Origin: Clostridia bacterium
GTDB taxonomy: Bacteria > Bacillota > Clostridia > Oscillospirales > Acutalibacteraceae
Reading direction: 5' to 3'
Assembly (NCBI GenBank): GCA_017397655.1
Contig: JAFQIG010000067.1
Coordinates: forward strand, 1 to 58,663
DNA length: 58,663 bases
The notes under the pieces are model-generated. The model saw only the letters and a list, made by a program, of their open reading frames with translations. It was not told the DNA's origin and searched no databases. The translations under genes and the position numbers were made by a program. How positions within the stretch are numbered: position 1 is the stretch's first letter; every line of letters starts with the position of its first letter. Below are positions 8,485 to 17,247 of the stretch, in pieces.

Positions 8485-10059
8485 ATGGTAGGCACATTTT
8501 GGGCGTTCTTACCTGCAATCATCGCTATTGTTCTGGCACTGGCGACAAAACAGGTATACGTATCGCTTTTCCTTGGTGTTCTTGTCGGTGCGTTAATGTA
8601 CGCAGGCGGTGACCCCCTGGAAGCATTGTTCACGGTTTATCAGGTCATGAGCGAAAAGGTCGGCGGCAATGTTCCGATTATCGTTTTCCTTGTTGTTCTC
8701 GGCATTCTTGTTGTTCTTATGCAGAAGTCGGGTGGTGCAAAGGCTTACGGTGATTGGGCAGGTAAAAAGATCAAGTCAAAGGGTGGTGCTCTTGCCGCTA
8801 CGTCTGCACTTGGCTGTCTTATCTTTGTCGATGACTACTTTAACTGTCTGACGGTCGGTTCTGTTATGCGTCCCGTAACAGACAAGTTCAAGGTATCAAG
8901 ATCAAAGCTCGCTTATATCATTGATGCGACGGCCGCTCCCGTTTGTATTATCGCTCCCATTTCAAGCTGGGCTGCTGCAGTTGCAGGTGAGCTTGAGGGC
9001 GACGGTCTGATGGTATTTATCAAGACAATCCCCTATAACGTGTATGCACTTCTGACCCTTGTTATGGTATTCTCTCTGTGCTTCTTTAAGTTCGACTTCG
9101 GCAAGATGAAGCGTAACGAGAATATCGCTGAAACCACAGGCGACCTCTTTGCAGGCGAGACAGAGGGCGCAGAGAGCGGCGAGGAAATCAAGGCTCATCC
9201 TAAGGGCAAGGTTCGTCATCTTCTTATTCCCGTCATCATCCTTATTGCCTGCTGTGTCGGCGGTATGATCTATACAGGCTTCTATTACAACTGGGATACA
9301 GGTCTTATTGATACTGCTCTTCAGTCAGAAAACGTTATTCAGGCTTTCTCTAACTGTGACGCAGGTATGTCCCTTGCAATCGGTTCCACAGTTGCTCTTG
9401 TTCTTATTTCACTCTATTATATGTTCTCGGGTGTTGTTTCCTTCAAGGAGATTACAGGTAGCTTTACAGACGGCTTCAAGGCTATGGTTCCCGCAATCCT
9501 TATCCTTACCTTTGCTTGGTCTATTTCCGGTATTATGGGTGCAAAGGGCGGATACCTTGATGCACAGGCATTCGTACAGAACAACATTGCAAACAGCAAC
9601 TTCCCGCAGTTCCTCTTCCCGATGATCTTCTTCGTACTTGCAGGTGCTATTGCTTTCTCTACAGGTACATCATGGGGCACTTTCGGTGTTCTTGTTCCGA
9701 TAGCTGTTTCCGTTCTCGGTGGCAGCGGTGCTATGGCAGTTCTTACAGTTTCCGCGATTCTCGGCGGTGCTGTTTACGGCGATCACGTTTCTCCCATTTC
9801 CGACACAACAATCCTTGCTTCCGCAGGTGCACAGTGTAACCACGTTGACCACGTAAACACTCAGCTTCCGTATGCTTCGGTTGTAGCAGGTATCGCTGCA
9901 GTTTCCTATCTTATCGCAGGTCTCTGTCTTGATCTCGGCAAGATGAACGGCATTCTCAGCGGTGCTCTTATGTGGGGTCTTGCACTCGTTCTTTTCGCAG
10001 CTTTTGTTATTATCATCAAGCTTAAGAACAGAAAAGCTGACAAGGCTGTACAGAAATAA
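8485..10059 (+). CDS. nhaC: NhaC-family Na+/H+ antiporter
   Basis: A 524-residue polytopic membrane protein of the NhaC/ArsB-like ion transporter group, expected to exchange sodium for protons. About a dozen hydrophobic segments are visible. Family-typical polar stretches inside membrane segments include FVDDYFNCLTVGSVM near residue 115, and GDHVSPISDTTILAS near residue 435 following STGTSWGTFG. A basic/acidic cytoplasmic loop lies around 205-245. It has its own consensus promoter and is closed by a terminator. The GGAG site is well spaced before the ATG. Its place between two secreted hydrolases suggests no shared pathway. Confidence 0.9.
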   Translation: MVGTFWAFLPAIIAIVLALATKQVYVSLFLGVLVGALMYAGGDPLEALFTVYQVMSEKVGGNVPIIVFLVVLGILVVLMQKSGGAKAYGDWAGKKIKSKGGALAATSALGCLIFVDDYFNCLTVGSVMRPVTDKFKVSRSKLAYIIDATAAPVCIIAPISSWAAAVAGELEGDGLMVFIKTIPYNVYALLTLVMVFSLCFFKFDFGKMKRNENIAETTGDLFAGETEGAESGEEIKAHPKGKVRHLLIPVIILIACCVGGMIYTGFYYNWDTGLIDTALQSENVIQAFSNCDAGMSLAIGSTVALVLISLYYMFSGVVSFKEITGSFTDGFKAMVPAILILTFAWSISGIMGAKGGYLDAQAFVQNNIANSNFPQFLFPMIFFVLAGAIAFSTGTSWGTFGVLVPIAVSVLGGSGAMAVLTVSAILGGAVYGDHVSPISDTTILASAGAQCNHVDHVNTQLPYASVVAGIAAVSYLIAGLCLDLGKMNGILSGALMWGLALVLFAAFVIIIKLKNRKADKAVQK

Positions 10060-10071
10060 ACTTAAAGCTAT

Positions 10072-10104
10072 AAAAAGCACTTGCATCTGCAGGTGCTTTT
10101 TTGT
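10072..10104 (+). terminator. Intrinsic terminator after nhaC
   Basis: AAAAAGCACTTGCA faces TGCAGGTGCTTTTT with a minimal loop, then a T-run. The next ribosome site follows within 20 nt, so partial read-through into 10133 is possible. Confidence 0.8.
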
Positions 10105-10132
10105 TAGCTATTGAAAGATAGGAGAAAAGACG

Positions 10133-10972
10133 ATGAAAAACGGTCTTGCAATATGGCATTATCCGCACAGAACAACAGCAAAGAATGTAGTGTTTTTTGC
10201 TCAGAACGGATTTGAGAGTGTATCAATAAACGGAACAGGCTTTGTAATTGAGCTTAAAAACGGTCTCGGTGATGAAATAGCAGAAGCTGTCAGCAGTACG
10301 GGAGTATATCTGACTGTTCATTACTGTATGCCGCATTCACATTCCGAAGAGCACGTTACGGCATATCTTGAAGGACTGAAGCTTATCAGCGATTGGCAGA
10401 AAAAATACGGATTTATAAAGATACTGTCCTTCGATGTACCGCAGAGCATAAGAGATAACATTTCGGAATATATAAACTTTGCGCTTGACGGAATAGAAAA
10501 CTGTAGTCTGGCACTTGAAGATTTCGGACTGACAAAAGAGGAAAGAGAGCAGATAGAATATCTTAAAGGCAATGAACGCTTCGGATATTTAATTGACATC
10601 GGTCATATGTATATGCGTCTTCGTGGCGTTGACAAGCACAAGGCAACGCTGTTTCTCAACAGTCCCGATGAATGTGAGCCGAGCGAGAATCCCGGATTTT
10701 CGCAGTTCAGCAAAGCATTTGTATCAAAGGAGTTTCCGATTCTTGAGATACATCTTCATAACAATGACGGAGAAAACGATACGCATCTGTTCCTTGAGGA
10801 CGGAACATTAAAAATAGAAGATATTGCAAAACTGCTGAAAAGTATTGACTATAAAGGTGTTCTGACAATAGAAAGTGCACCGGGATATCAGTTTGAATGT
10901 GCAGGTGCGGATGCGGATAACGGAATCCTTAAAACTTATTCGTATTGGAAAGAATGTTGCTTAAAGGCTTAA
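10133..10972 (+). CDS. Sugar phosphate isomerase/epimerase-like TIM barrel protein
   Basis: A 279-residue cytosolic protein of the AP endonuclease 2 / xylose isomerase-like barrel family. Metal-site features are a Glu in SLALEDFG (about residue 127), the IDIGHMYM motif (about 155), LEIHLHNNDGEND (about 205) and a late Glu in VLTIESAPG. Such proteins isomerise or epimerise sugars or inositols, but the substrate cannot be read from sequence. It may be expressed by read-through past the nhaC terminator, since no clear promoter separates them. The RBS TAGGAG precedes the ATG. An endonuclease IV-like role is less likely, given the short length. Confidence 0.65.
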   Translation: MKNGLAIWHYPHRTTAKNVVFFAQNGFESVSINGTGFVIELKNGLGDEIAEAVSSTGVYLTVHYCMPHSHSEEHVTAYLEGLKLISDWQKKYGFIKILSFDVPQSIRDNISEYINFALDGIENCSLALEDFGLTKEEREQIEYLKGNERFGYLIDIGHMYMRLRGVDKHKATLFLNSPDECEPSENPGFSQFSKAFVSKEFPILEIHLHNNDGENDTHLFLEDGTLKIEDIAKLLKSIDYKGVLTIESAPGYQFECAGADADNGILKTYSYWKECCLKA

Positions 10973-11180
10973 GCTTTAAAAATAATGTGAAATATAGCTT
11001 GTCAGTTGGATTTTTAAAATACAACAAATCTTTTCTTTATTCCTTATTTAGGGTGTTTCGTTCCGATATTGTTGCACACGATACCTGCCGGTGATATTAT
11101 TCTTTTTGAAGCAGTTTGTATGCGGAATTTATTTTCTGATACCGACTTGTTTAAAAAATAATTACAAAGGAGAATCCGTT

Positions 11181-13037
11181 ATGAAGTGCACCGCAAAAAA
11201 ACTTTTGGCTTTTCTGCTTGTTTTCAGTATGATTTTTTCCATGTCTGTAAGCGTTGGAGCAGTTCAGTCGGCAACCGATACGAACGACAAATATCACAAG
11301 ATTGATCGTTTCCTCGACAGCGTTTTTGACGGAGTGTTCAGTCTTGCAGGGCGTATCTTTAAAGCGCCCGATATTCCCGATGCGGAAGAATACGGTCTTA
11401 ACGGTAATAAGTATTTTTATGAAGGTACAGACGGTGCCGTCGGTGACGATGGATGGAAGCTCGGCTTCGCTTCGACAAGCGTTATTCCTCCGCAGTGGAG
11501 AAGAAATGCTGAAGGTGAACCTGACGAGAACGGTATGAACCTTAATAAAAAGTACTATTTCGGCGGTTATTTTAAAGATAAGGTTGACAGGATTTATGAT
11601 GACGAAACGGTAAATCTTGTTGTAATGTCCACGGGCAGCGATGCTAACAAAAACGGTGTTGAGGATATTATCATCTTCGCAGCTCTTGACGGTATCGGCT
11701 TTTCAAGTATGAGCGTCCGTGAAGCACGTGAGGCTACCGAAAAGGCTCTCCTTGCAAAGGGCGTTACTCACGAGGATATTATAGGTTTTAACTTTAACGT
11801 TACTCACGCTCATTCCGTAATTGATCCGCAGGGAATGGGACTGGATATATTCGGCTACCTCTTTAAAAACAAGCTTCTCGGCACAACCGAAAGGAGTGTT
11901 CAAAAGGAGCTTCTTGAAACTATCATCGAAAACACGGCTGATGCTGTAGTCAGCGCTTATGAAAAGATGGAAAGCGGAAGTCTGTACTACTTTGAAACCG
12001 AGGATGTCAGCAACTACAGCGAAACAATCAGGCTTGTTGATGACAAGAATGACAGAGGCTCTGCAGTACAAAGCTTTTTTGCCTGTTTCCTCTTTGAAGG
12101 AGTCAGCGGTGAAAAGACTATTCTTGCCAATATCGGTATGCATCCTACGGTTGCAGGCAGATACGGTAAAAAGGTTTGTGCCGATGTGCCTTATTATATC
12201 GGAGAAGCTCTGAAAGAAGAGGGGTATAACTTCGTATTCATTCAGGGTGCACAGGGAGCAGTAGGACTTAACGGAGATAACGCAACAGATGAAGGACTCA
12301 GGTGGGCAGAGGAAAACAGCCTCAGCTATGAGGATTGGGTCACGCGATACGGTGAAAGACACGCAAAGAAAATGTTTAGTGACAAAGAATACGGTGAAGG
12401 CGGAATATATAAGAGAATAAGAGCTACAGGCTATACGATCGCCCATATCATTATTGATTCCGTTTCCCGTGATAATCCTGTAGCACCGAGGCTTAATGTC
12501 AAGATGAGCGAATTCATAGTTCCTCTTGATTACGGTCTTATTTATCTTGGGGCAATTACAGGTCTTTTAGGCTTCAATACTATAGAGGATCAGCCCTCCG
12601 AATCGGGATACGGTATTGCGACAGAGATCGGTTACATTGAGATCGGTGATGACATCGCAATGCTCATTATGCCCGGTGAGATATCACCTGCAATCGTTTT
12701 CGGTACGGATGAAAGATTTACGGGGGATACCCTCTGGACAGGCGAAACTTCATGGAGCGGAAAGGATTGGGGCTACAAGAGTCTTGAAGAATATGTCAGA
12801 ATCGCAACAGGCGACAGCGATAAGCGAGTTATTGTAGTTGGAATAGCAAATGACGCTATCGGATATGTATTCCCTGACTGCGATCATACAGACAGCTTTC
12901 TTTGGCATTCGGTTGTAAATGAGATTTTAAAGCTTGATGCCGGAGTCAAGCATTACGAGGAGCTTCTTACATCGGGCAAATCGACTGCATCGACAATGGT
13001 AGAGGCATTTCTTGATCTGTTGGAAGTAACAGAATAA
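11181..13037 (+). CDS. Secreted neutral/alkaline ceramidase-like hydrolase (paralogue 2)
   Basis: A 618-residue exported protein. ATG 11181 follows AAAGGAG (11166-11172) and begins a clear signal peptide ending near SVGAVQS; the longer in-frame GTG at 11091 lacks these signs. The zinc-site pattern matches neutral ceramidases: H209-A-H211 in VTHAHSVID, H321 in GMHPT, E500 in IMPGEISPA and Y562 in NDAIGYVFP. It lacks the C-terminal extension of paralogue 1. Both carry a short Tyr/Gly-rich segment after the signal (FFYEG / YFYEG) and end soon after a TSGSTMAD / STASTMVE motif. Extracellular amide or ester hydrolysis is inferred; the substrate is unknown. Confidence 0.6.
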   Translation: MKCTAKKLLAFLLVFSMIFSMSVSVGAVQSATDTNDKYHKIDRFLDSVFDGVFSLAGRIFKAPDIPDAEEYGLNGNKYFYEGTDGAVGDDGWKLGFASTSVIPPQWRRNAEGEPDENGMNLNKKYYFGGYFKDKVDRIYDDETVNLVVMSTGSDANKNGVEDIIIFAALDGIGFSSMSVREAREATEKALLAKGVTHEDIIGFNFNVTHAHSVIDPQGMGLDIFGYLFKNKLLGTTERSVQKELLETIIENTADAVVSAYEKMESGSLYYFETEDVSNYSETIRLVDDKNDRGSAVQSFFACFLFEGVSGEKTILANIGMHPTVAGRYGKKVCADVPYYIGEALKEEGYNFVFIQGAQGAVGLNGDNATDEGLRWAEENSLSYEDWVTRYGERHAKKMFSDKEYGEGGIYKRIRATGYTIAHIIIDSVSRDNPVAPRLNVKMSEFIVPLDYGLIYLGAITGLLGFNTIEDQPSESGYGIATEIGYIEIGDDIAMLIMPGEISPAIVFGTDERFTGDTLWTGETSWSGKDWGYKSLEEYVRIATGDSDKRVIVVGIANDAIGYVFPDCDHTDSFLWHSVVNEILKLDAGVKHYEELLTSGKSTASTMVEAFLDLLEVTE

Positions 13038-13046
13038 CAAATATTT

Positions 13047-13084
13047 ACGCACCCGACTGTAAATCACAGTACGGGTGCGTTTTA
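13047..13084 (+). terminator. Terminator between ceramidase-like gene 2 and hydF
   Basis: ACGCACCCG (13047-13055) pairs with CGGGTGCGT (13072-13080), extended by ACTGT/ACAGT with one bulge, then TTTTAT. The two flanking genes converge here, and the hairpin may also serve hydF, whose stop is at 13088-13090. Confidence 0.8.
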
Positions 13085-13087
13085 TAA

Positions 13088-14281
13088 TTAAATGTTCAGC
13101 CCGAAAGGCTTGACGGAACGGTTTAAAATGCCGTTGATATGAGCTATCAGAATGCCGTAGTTGGTAATCGGGATGTTCTGATCCTTACAGACTGACAGAC
13201 GGTAACGCATTTCACGTTCAGTAATCATACAGCCTCCGCAATGAACAACAAGTCTGAATTCTAACAGGTCATCGGGAAAATCTTTTCCTGAGCAGAAATG
13301 AAAATCAGGTTCGGCACCCGTGTATTTACGGATCAGATGCGGCAACTTGACAGTTCCTATATCGTTACATTGACGGTGATGAGTACACGCTTCGGCTATG
13401 AGTATCTTGTCACCGTCTTCTAAATTATCCAAGGAAAAAGCTCCGCTGACTACTGTCGGCAGATCACCCTTGTACCTTGCCATAAGGATAGAAAAGGATG
13501 TCAGAGGTACACAATCGGGAACTGCTTTACTGACAAAGTCGAAAGCCTGACTGTCGGTGATAACGATTTTCGGCTGTTCGGAAAGAGAGCAGAGAGTCTT
13601 TGAAAGCTCGGTATCACGGCAGACAAGAGCAGAAGCACCGCTGTCAAGAATATCACGGATTGTCTGTTGCTGAGGCAGAATCAGTCTGCCTTTCGGAGCA
13701 GCTTTGTCGATCGGGACAACAAGCACGCATACGTCACCCTCGTTTAAAAGATCGGAAACGAGAGGTCTCGGCTTTTCTTCCGAAGTGGAGATTTTTGCAA
13801 CAAGCTCTTTAAGCTCTGTGATGTTGAAGCCTGTTTTTGAGCTGACGTAAATACCGTTATCGGGATCTGACGGAACAGCGGACAAAAGATCTGCTTTTGT
13901 GTATGCAACTACAAAGGGAATCTCTTTTGATCTGATAATGCTGATAAGCTCATTTTCCGTATCGGCAATGCCTACTGCCGAATCAACGGCAATAACAGCA
14001 ATATCGGTTTTGTTAAGAACCTGTTTTGTTTTCTGAACACGCAAGGCACCAAGCTCACCGACATCATCAATGCCGGGAGTGTCGATAATCTGTACGGGAC
14101 CCAGAGGTAAAAGCTCCATTGCCTTGTAAACAGGATCGGTGGTGGTTCCCGGAACATCGGAAACAATAGCTATATCCTGACCCGTAAAAGCGTTGACAAG
14201 GCTTGACTTGCCTGCGTTACGCTTGCCGAAAAAGGCTATATGAAGTCTTTCGCCTGAGGGAGTCTGATTTAAATTACTCAC
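13088..14281 (-). CDS. hydF: [FeFe]-hydrogenase maturation GTPase HydF
   Basis: The scaffold GTPase that receives the H-cluster precursor made by HydE and HydG and delivers it to apo-hydrogenase. In 397 residues it shows a P-loop GKRNAGKSS (19-27), a switch region VPGTTTDP, a G3 motif DTPGIDD and a G4-like YTKADLL. The C-terminal Fe-S ligands are C299-T-H301 and H347-C348-GG-C351, the diagnostic CxH...HCxxC pattern. The start is GTG at 14281, 7 nt after AAAGGAG. It is the last gene of the minus-strand maturation operon, 12 nt after hydG. Confidence 0.95.
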   Translation of the reverse strand: MSNLNQTPSGERLHIAFFGKRNAGKSSLVNAFTGQDIAIVSDVPGTTTDPVYKAMELLPLGPVQIIDTPGIDDVGELGALRVQKTKQVLNKTDIAVIAVDSAVGIADTENELISIIRSKEIPFVVAYTKADLLSAVPSDPDNGIYVSSKTGFNITELKELVAKISTSEEKPRPLVSDLLNEGDVCVLVVPIDKAAPKGRLILPQQQTIRDILDSGASALVCRDTELSKTLCSLSEQPKIVITDSQAFDFVSKAVPDCVPLTSFSILMARYKGDLPTVVSGAFSLDNLEDGDKILIAEACTHHRQCNDIGTVKLPHLIRKYTGAEPDFHFCSGKDFPDDLLEFRLVVHCGGCMITEREMRYRLSVCKDQNIPITNYGILIAHINGILNRSVKPFGLNI

Positions 14282-14293
14282 AAAACCACTCCT

Positions 14294-15712
14294 TTAAAAA
14301 CGGAAGTCACGTTCACCGTTTGCGATTCTTACAAGTCTGTCAACAACGATATCACGAGCCTTGTCTTTCGGGATATCGGGAACCTGTGAAGAGATAAGCT
14401 TTTCACCGATTTCTTTGGTTTCGGGGGAAGCGTAGTCTTCAAGATATTCTTTAAGTGTCATCAGAGCATTGGGCAGACAGCAGTTGTTGATCTGACCCGA
14501 TTTGCAAAGTGACATAAAGCGGTCACCTGTACGACCCTCACGGTAGCACGCTGTGCAGAATGACGGAATATGACCTGCTTCCATAAGCCAGCGGACAACC
14601 TCGTCAAGAGAGCGGTTATCGGAAATGTCAAACTGTGCAGTCGTTTCTTCCTCGGGCTCATCAGTCGTATAACCTCCGACGCTTGTGCGGGATCCGCCCG
14701 ATATCTGAGAAATACCGAGATGCAGAAGCTTTTCTCTGACCTTGGGACTCTCACGGGTAGAAATAATCATACCTGTATACGGAACGGAAACACGGATACA
14801 AGCAACAATCTTTGCAAAGATGTCATCGGATATGCCGTTGTCAAACTCGCCCGGATCAATATCATCGGCAGGGCAGATTCTCGGAACGCTGATAGTATGC
14901 GGACCTACACCGAATACCGCTTCAAGATGCTCTGCATGCATAAGAAGTCCTGCAAACTCATAACGGTAAAGCTCCAATCCGAAAAGTACACCGAGTCCGA
15001 CGTCATCAATTCCGCCTTCCATGGCACGGTCGTGAGCTTCCGTATGGTATGCGTAGTTGCTCTTAGATCCAGTGGGATGAAGTCTTTCGTAGCTCTCCTT
15101 GTGATATGTTTCCTGGAAAAGGATGTATGTGCCGATTCCTGCATCCTTGAGCTTGCGGTAATTTTCAACCGTTGTTGCGGCAATATTAACATTTACTCTG
15201 CGGATGGCACCGTTTTTGTGCTTGATCGAATATATCGTTTTGATTGATTCAAGAATGTATTCAATCGGATTGTGAACGGGATGTTCGCCTGCTTCAAGAG
15301 CAAGACGCTTGTGACCCATATCCTGAAGCGCGATAACCTCTGCCTTTATCTCTTCCTGAGAAAGCTTTTTGCGGGGGATAGTCTTGTTCTTTGCGTGATA
15401 GGGACAGTACAGACAGCCGTTTACGCAGTAGTTGGAAAGATACAGCGGTGCAAACATTACGATACGGTTACCGTAGAATTCCTTTTTGATTTCGTTTGCA
15501 AGAGCATAAACCTCCTGATTTTTGTCCTCAAGCTCACAAGCAAGAAGAACGGATGCTTCACGGTGGGAAAGTCCTTTTTTAAGTCTTGCCTTTGCAATGA
15601 TGGAATCGATCAGATCAGCATCGTTCTTGTGTGCATCTGCATATTCAAGAGTCTCAAGTATTTCGTTGTGATCTATAAACTCTTCAGCTTTTTTTGATTT
15701 GGGATTGTACAT
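14294..15712 (-). CDS. hydG: [FeFe]-hydrogenase H-cluster radical SAM maturase HydG
   Basis: A radical SAM tyrosine lyase that makes the CO and CN ligands of the H-cluster. In 472 residues the SAM cluster motif is C96-x3-C100-x2-C103 (NYCVNGCLYCPYH). The auxiliary cluster is C386-x2-C389 (FCTACYREGRTGDRF) plus C403, as in authentic HydG rather than ThiH. GAAAGGA precedes the ATG at 15712, which lies 4 nt after the hydE stop. The order hydE-hydG-hydF with a TM1266-like gene in front is a common clostridial arrangement. Confidence 0.95.
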   Translation of the reverse strand: MYNPKSKKAEEFIDHNEILETLEYADAHKNDADLIDSIIAKARLKKGLSHREASVLLACELEDKNQEVYALANEIKKEFYGNRIVMFAPLYLSNYCVNGCLYCPYHAKNKTIPRKKLSQEEIKAEVIALQDMGHKRLALEAGEHPVHNPIEYILESIKTIYSIKHKNGAIRRVNVNIAATTVENYRKLKDAGIGTYILFQETYHKESYERLHPTGSKSNYAYHTEAHDRAMEGGIDDVGLGVLFGLELYRYEFAGLLMHAEHLEAVFGVGPHTISVPRICPADDIDPGEFDNGISDDIFAKIVACIRVSVPYTGMIISTRESPKVREKLLHLGISQISGGSRTSVGGYTTDEPEEETTAQFDISDNRSLDEVVRWLMEAGHIPSFCTACYREGRTGDRFMSLCKSGQINNCCLPNALMTLKEYLEDYASPETKEIGEKLISSQVPDIPKDKARDIVVDRLVRIANGERDFRF

Positions 15713-15716
15713 AAAA

Positions 15717-16760
15717 TCATTTCCTTTCTATGTGATCGCCTCTGTCAATGACGGTTTCAAAACCGATATTTTTCATCTGCTCGGAAAGAGCTTTAAGGTT
15801 CTGAGCAGATTCACCGCCGACAGAAAGCTTATTATCATAAATGGCATAGTCGGCTCTGACGTGCGAAGGGGAGAGATTCGGCATACAAACGTTGGCTCCT
15901 GCCAGGATTCCGAGCTCTCTGCCGTTTTTCTGAACAGAACCGAGTGCCGTTGTTGACGGAATTAAAGCGGTTGGCAACAGAAGCCTTATTATTGCGATAA
16001 GATAAACCGTAAGCTCGGCAGTGCCTGCTGTCCGATTGCCGAACGGGGTATCTTTTTGCGGAATAAACGGACCTATGCCGACCATTTCGGGTTTAAAATC
16101 CTTGATGAACAAAAGATCCTTTACGATGTGCTGTGTTGTCTGGAACGGTGAACCCACCATAAATCCGCATCCTGTCTGGTAGCCGATTTCTTTAAGTGAA
16201 TGCAGACATCTCATTCGGTTATCAAAGGTCATTTTATCGGGATGAAGAAGCGAGTAATGCGTCTTATCCGCAGTTTCGTGACGAAGAAGATATCTGTCAG
16301 CCCCTGCCTTGAACCATTCAAGATAAACGTCATGTCCGTGCTCACCGAAGGACAGCGTTACAGCACAGTCGGGATGTTCTGACTTGATGCTGTAAACGAT
16401 ATCGCTGATAAAGCTTGCCGAGTAGTGCGGATCTTCACCGCCCTGCAAAACAAAAGTGCGGTACCCGAGATCATAGCCTTCTTTACAACAGTTAAGAATA
16501 TCTTCTTTTGTAAGGCGGTAACGGCAGATGTTACGGTTTGAACGGCGTATTCCGCAATAGTAGCAGTCGTTTTTGCAGTAATTTGTAAACTCGATAAGAC
16601 CTCGGATAAATACGGAATTACCGTAGTATGTGCGTCTTGCTTCATCGGCATATCTGAAAAGCAACTTGGCGGACTCTTCGCTTCTGTTATCTATCAGATG
16701 AACAAGCTCCTCGTGTGACAACGAGTTGTCGGTAAAAAGTTTTCGGATCAGATCAATCAT
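15717..16760 (-). CDS. hydE: [FeFe]-hydrogenase H-cluster radical SAM maturase HydE
   Basis: A 347-residue radical SAM enzyme with the cluster motif C62-x3-C66-x2-C69 (TNYCKNDCYYCGIR) and a BioB-like barrel. It acts with HydG and HydF to build the dithiolate-bridged di-iron subcluster. Its ATG overlaps the stop of the upstream TM1266-like gene (ATGA at 16757-16760), indicating translational coupling. The motif GGEDPHYSASFISD follows the cluster region as expected. No hydA catalytic subunit is present in the window. Confidence 0.93.
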   Translation of the reverse strand: MIDLIRKLFTDNSLSHEELVHLIDNRSEESAKLLFRYADEARRTYYGNSVFIRGLIEFTNYCKNDCYYCGIRRSNRNICRYRLTKEDILNCCKEGYDLGYRTFVLQGGEDPHYSASFISDIVYSIKSEHPDCAVTLSFGEHGHDVYLEWFKAGADRYLLRHETADKTHYSLLHPDKMTFDNRMRCLHSLKEIGYQTGCGFMVGSPFQTTQHIVKDLLFIKDFKPEMVGIGPFIPQKDTPFGNRTAGTAELTVYLIAIIRLLLPTALIPSTTALGSVQKNGRELGILAGANVCMPNLSPSHVRADYAIYDNKLSVGGESAQNLKALSEQMKNIGFETVIDRGDHIERK

Positions 16761-17017
16761 TTTTCATCACCGGGAAGCTTGGCATAGTTAGCCTTTGCCG
16801 TGACGCCTTTCAGCATACCCGCCTTGCCTGCAAGCGAGCTGATCGTATCACCGGGTGCGTCAAGAGCAATACTGATAAGATTTATATTCTTTTGACGGTA
16901 GGGTATACCCATTCTGCCGATAATGTATTCTCTGTAATCGTGCAAAAGCAGATTCAACGGCTCGACAGATTCGGGATTAACAACAACTATGTCCAATAAA
17001 GCAATTCTGTTTTCCAT
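16757..17017 (-). CDS. TM1266-family putative iron-only hydrogenase system regulator
   Basis: An 86-residue ACT/NikR-C-like protein of the TM1266 family, found next to hydEFG in many anaerobes and annotated as a putative hydrogenase system regulator. There is no DNA-binding domain, so a ligand-sensing or assembly role is as likely as transcription control. The ATG at 17017 is preferred over the longer in-frame start at 17110: GGAG (17026-17029) sits just upstream, and the extra N-terminus would be translated from a terminator-like hairpin. It overlaps hydE by 4 nt. It is the first gene of the hyd operon, behind a folded leader. Confidence 0.8.
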   Translation of the reverse strand: MENRIALLDIVVVNPESVEPLNLLLHDYREYIIGRMGIPYRQKNINLISIALDAPGDTISSLAGKAGMLKGVTAKANYAKLPGDEK

Positions 17018-17136
17018 ACAAATCACTCCAAAAAAATAAACGTTCCAAAAAGGAACGTCAAAACAGCCCATATGGGCTTTCAGATATGACATTCCTTTCA
17101 CATCAGGCAAAAACCTTTTGCGTCAGCAAACTTTTC
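17018..17136 (-). promoter_or_regulatory. hyd operon leader: candidate attenuator or riboswitch
   Basis: On the minus strand the leader ends in an intrinsic terminator-like hairpin: GACGTTCC (17052-17059), a T5 loop, GGAACGTT (17039-17046), then a T-rich run into the GGAG site. Upstream, GGAATGTC (17088-17095) can instead pair with GACGTTCC over 8 positions, enclosing the palindrome AGCCCATATGGGCT (17065-17078). The two pairings exclude each other, as in a switch. A small TTTGC/GCAAA hairpin lies further 5'. I could not match it to a known riboswitch class. Confidence 0.65.
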
Positions 17137-17142
17137 ACAAGT

Positions 17143-17171
17143 ATTATATCACAGAAAAACGTATTTGTAAA
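17143..17171 (-). promoter_or_regulatory. Sigma-A promoter of the hyd operon
   Basis: On the minus strand TTTACA (17166-17171), a 17-bp spacer and TATAAT (17143-17148). This places transcription start near 17136 and gives a leader of about 120 nt. Confidence 0.8.
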
Positions 17172-17191
17172 TAATTTTAGGGCAGTAATTA

Positions 17192-17220
17192 TTGCACATA
17201 ATTTCAGGTTGTGCTAAAAT
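17192..17220 (+). promoter_or_regulatory. Possible promoter of the aldo/keto reductase remnant
   Basis: TTGCAC (17192-17197), 17 bp, TAAAAT (17215-17220), 27 nt before the ATG. The -35 box is weak. Confidence 0.4.
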
Positions 17221-17247
17221 AAAACAAAAATAAAAGCGGAGGTAACT

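Noticed and set aside
11072..11100. TTGCAC-17-TATTAT as promoter of ceramidase-like gene 2
   Set aside because: The -35 box matches only three of six positions. A promoter somewhere in 10973-11165 is likely but I cannot place it.
10973..11180. Search for a gene or RNA in this 208-bp gap
   Set aside because: AT-rich, no hairpin of note and no frame with a ribosome site, apart from the in-frame extension of the next gene.
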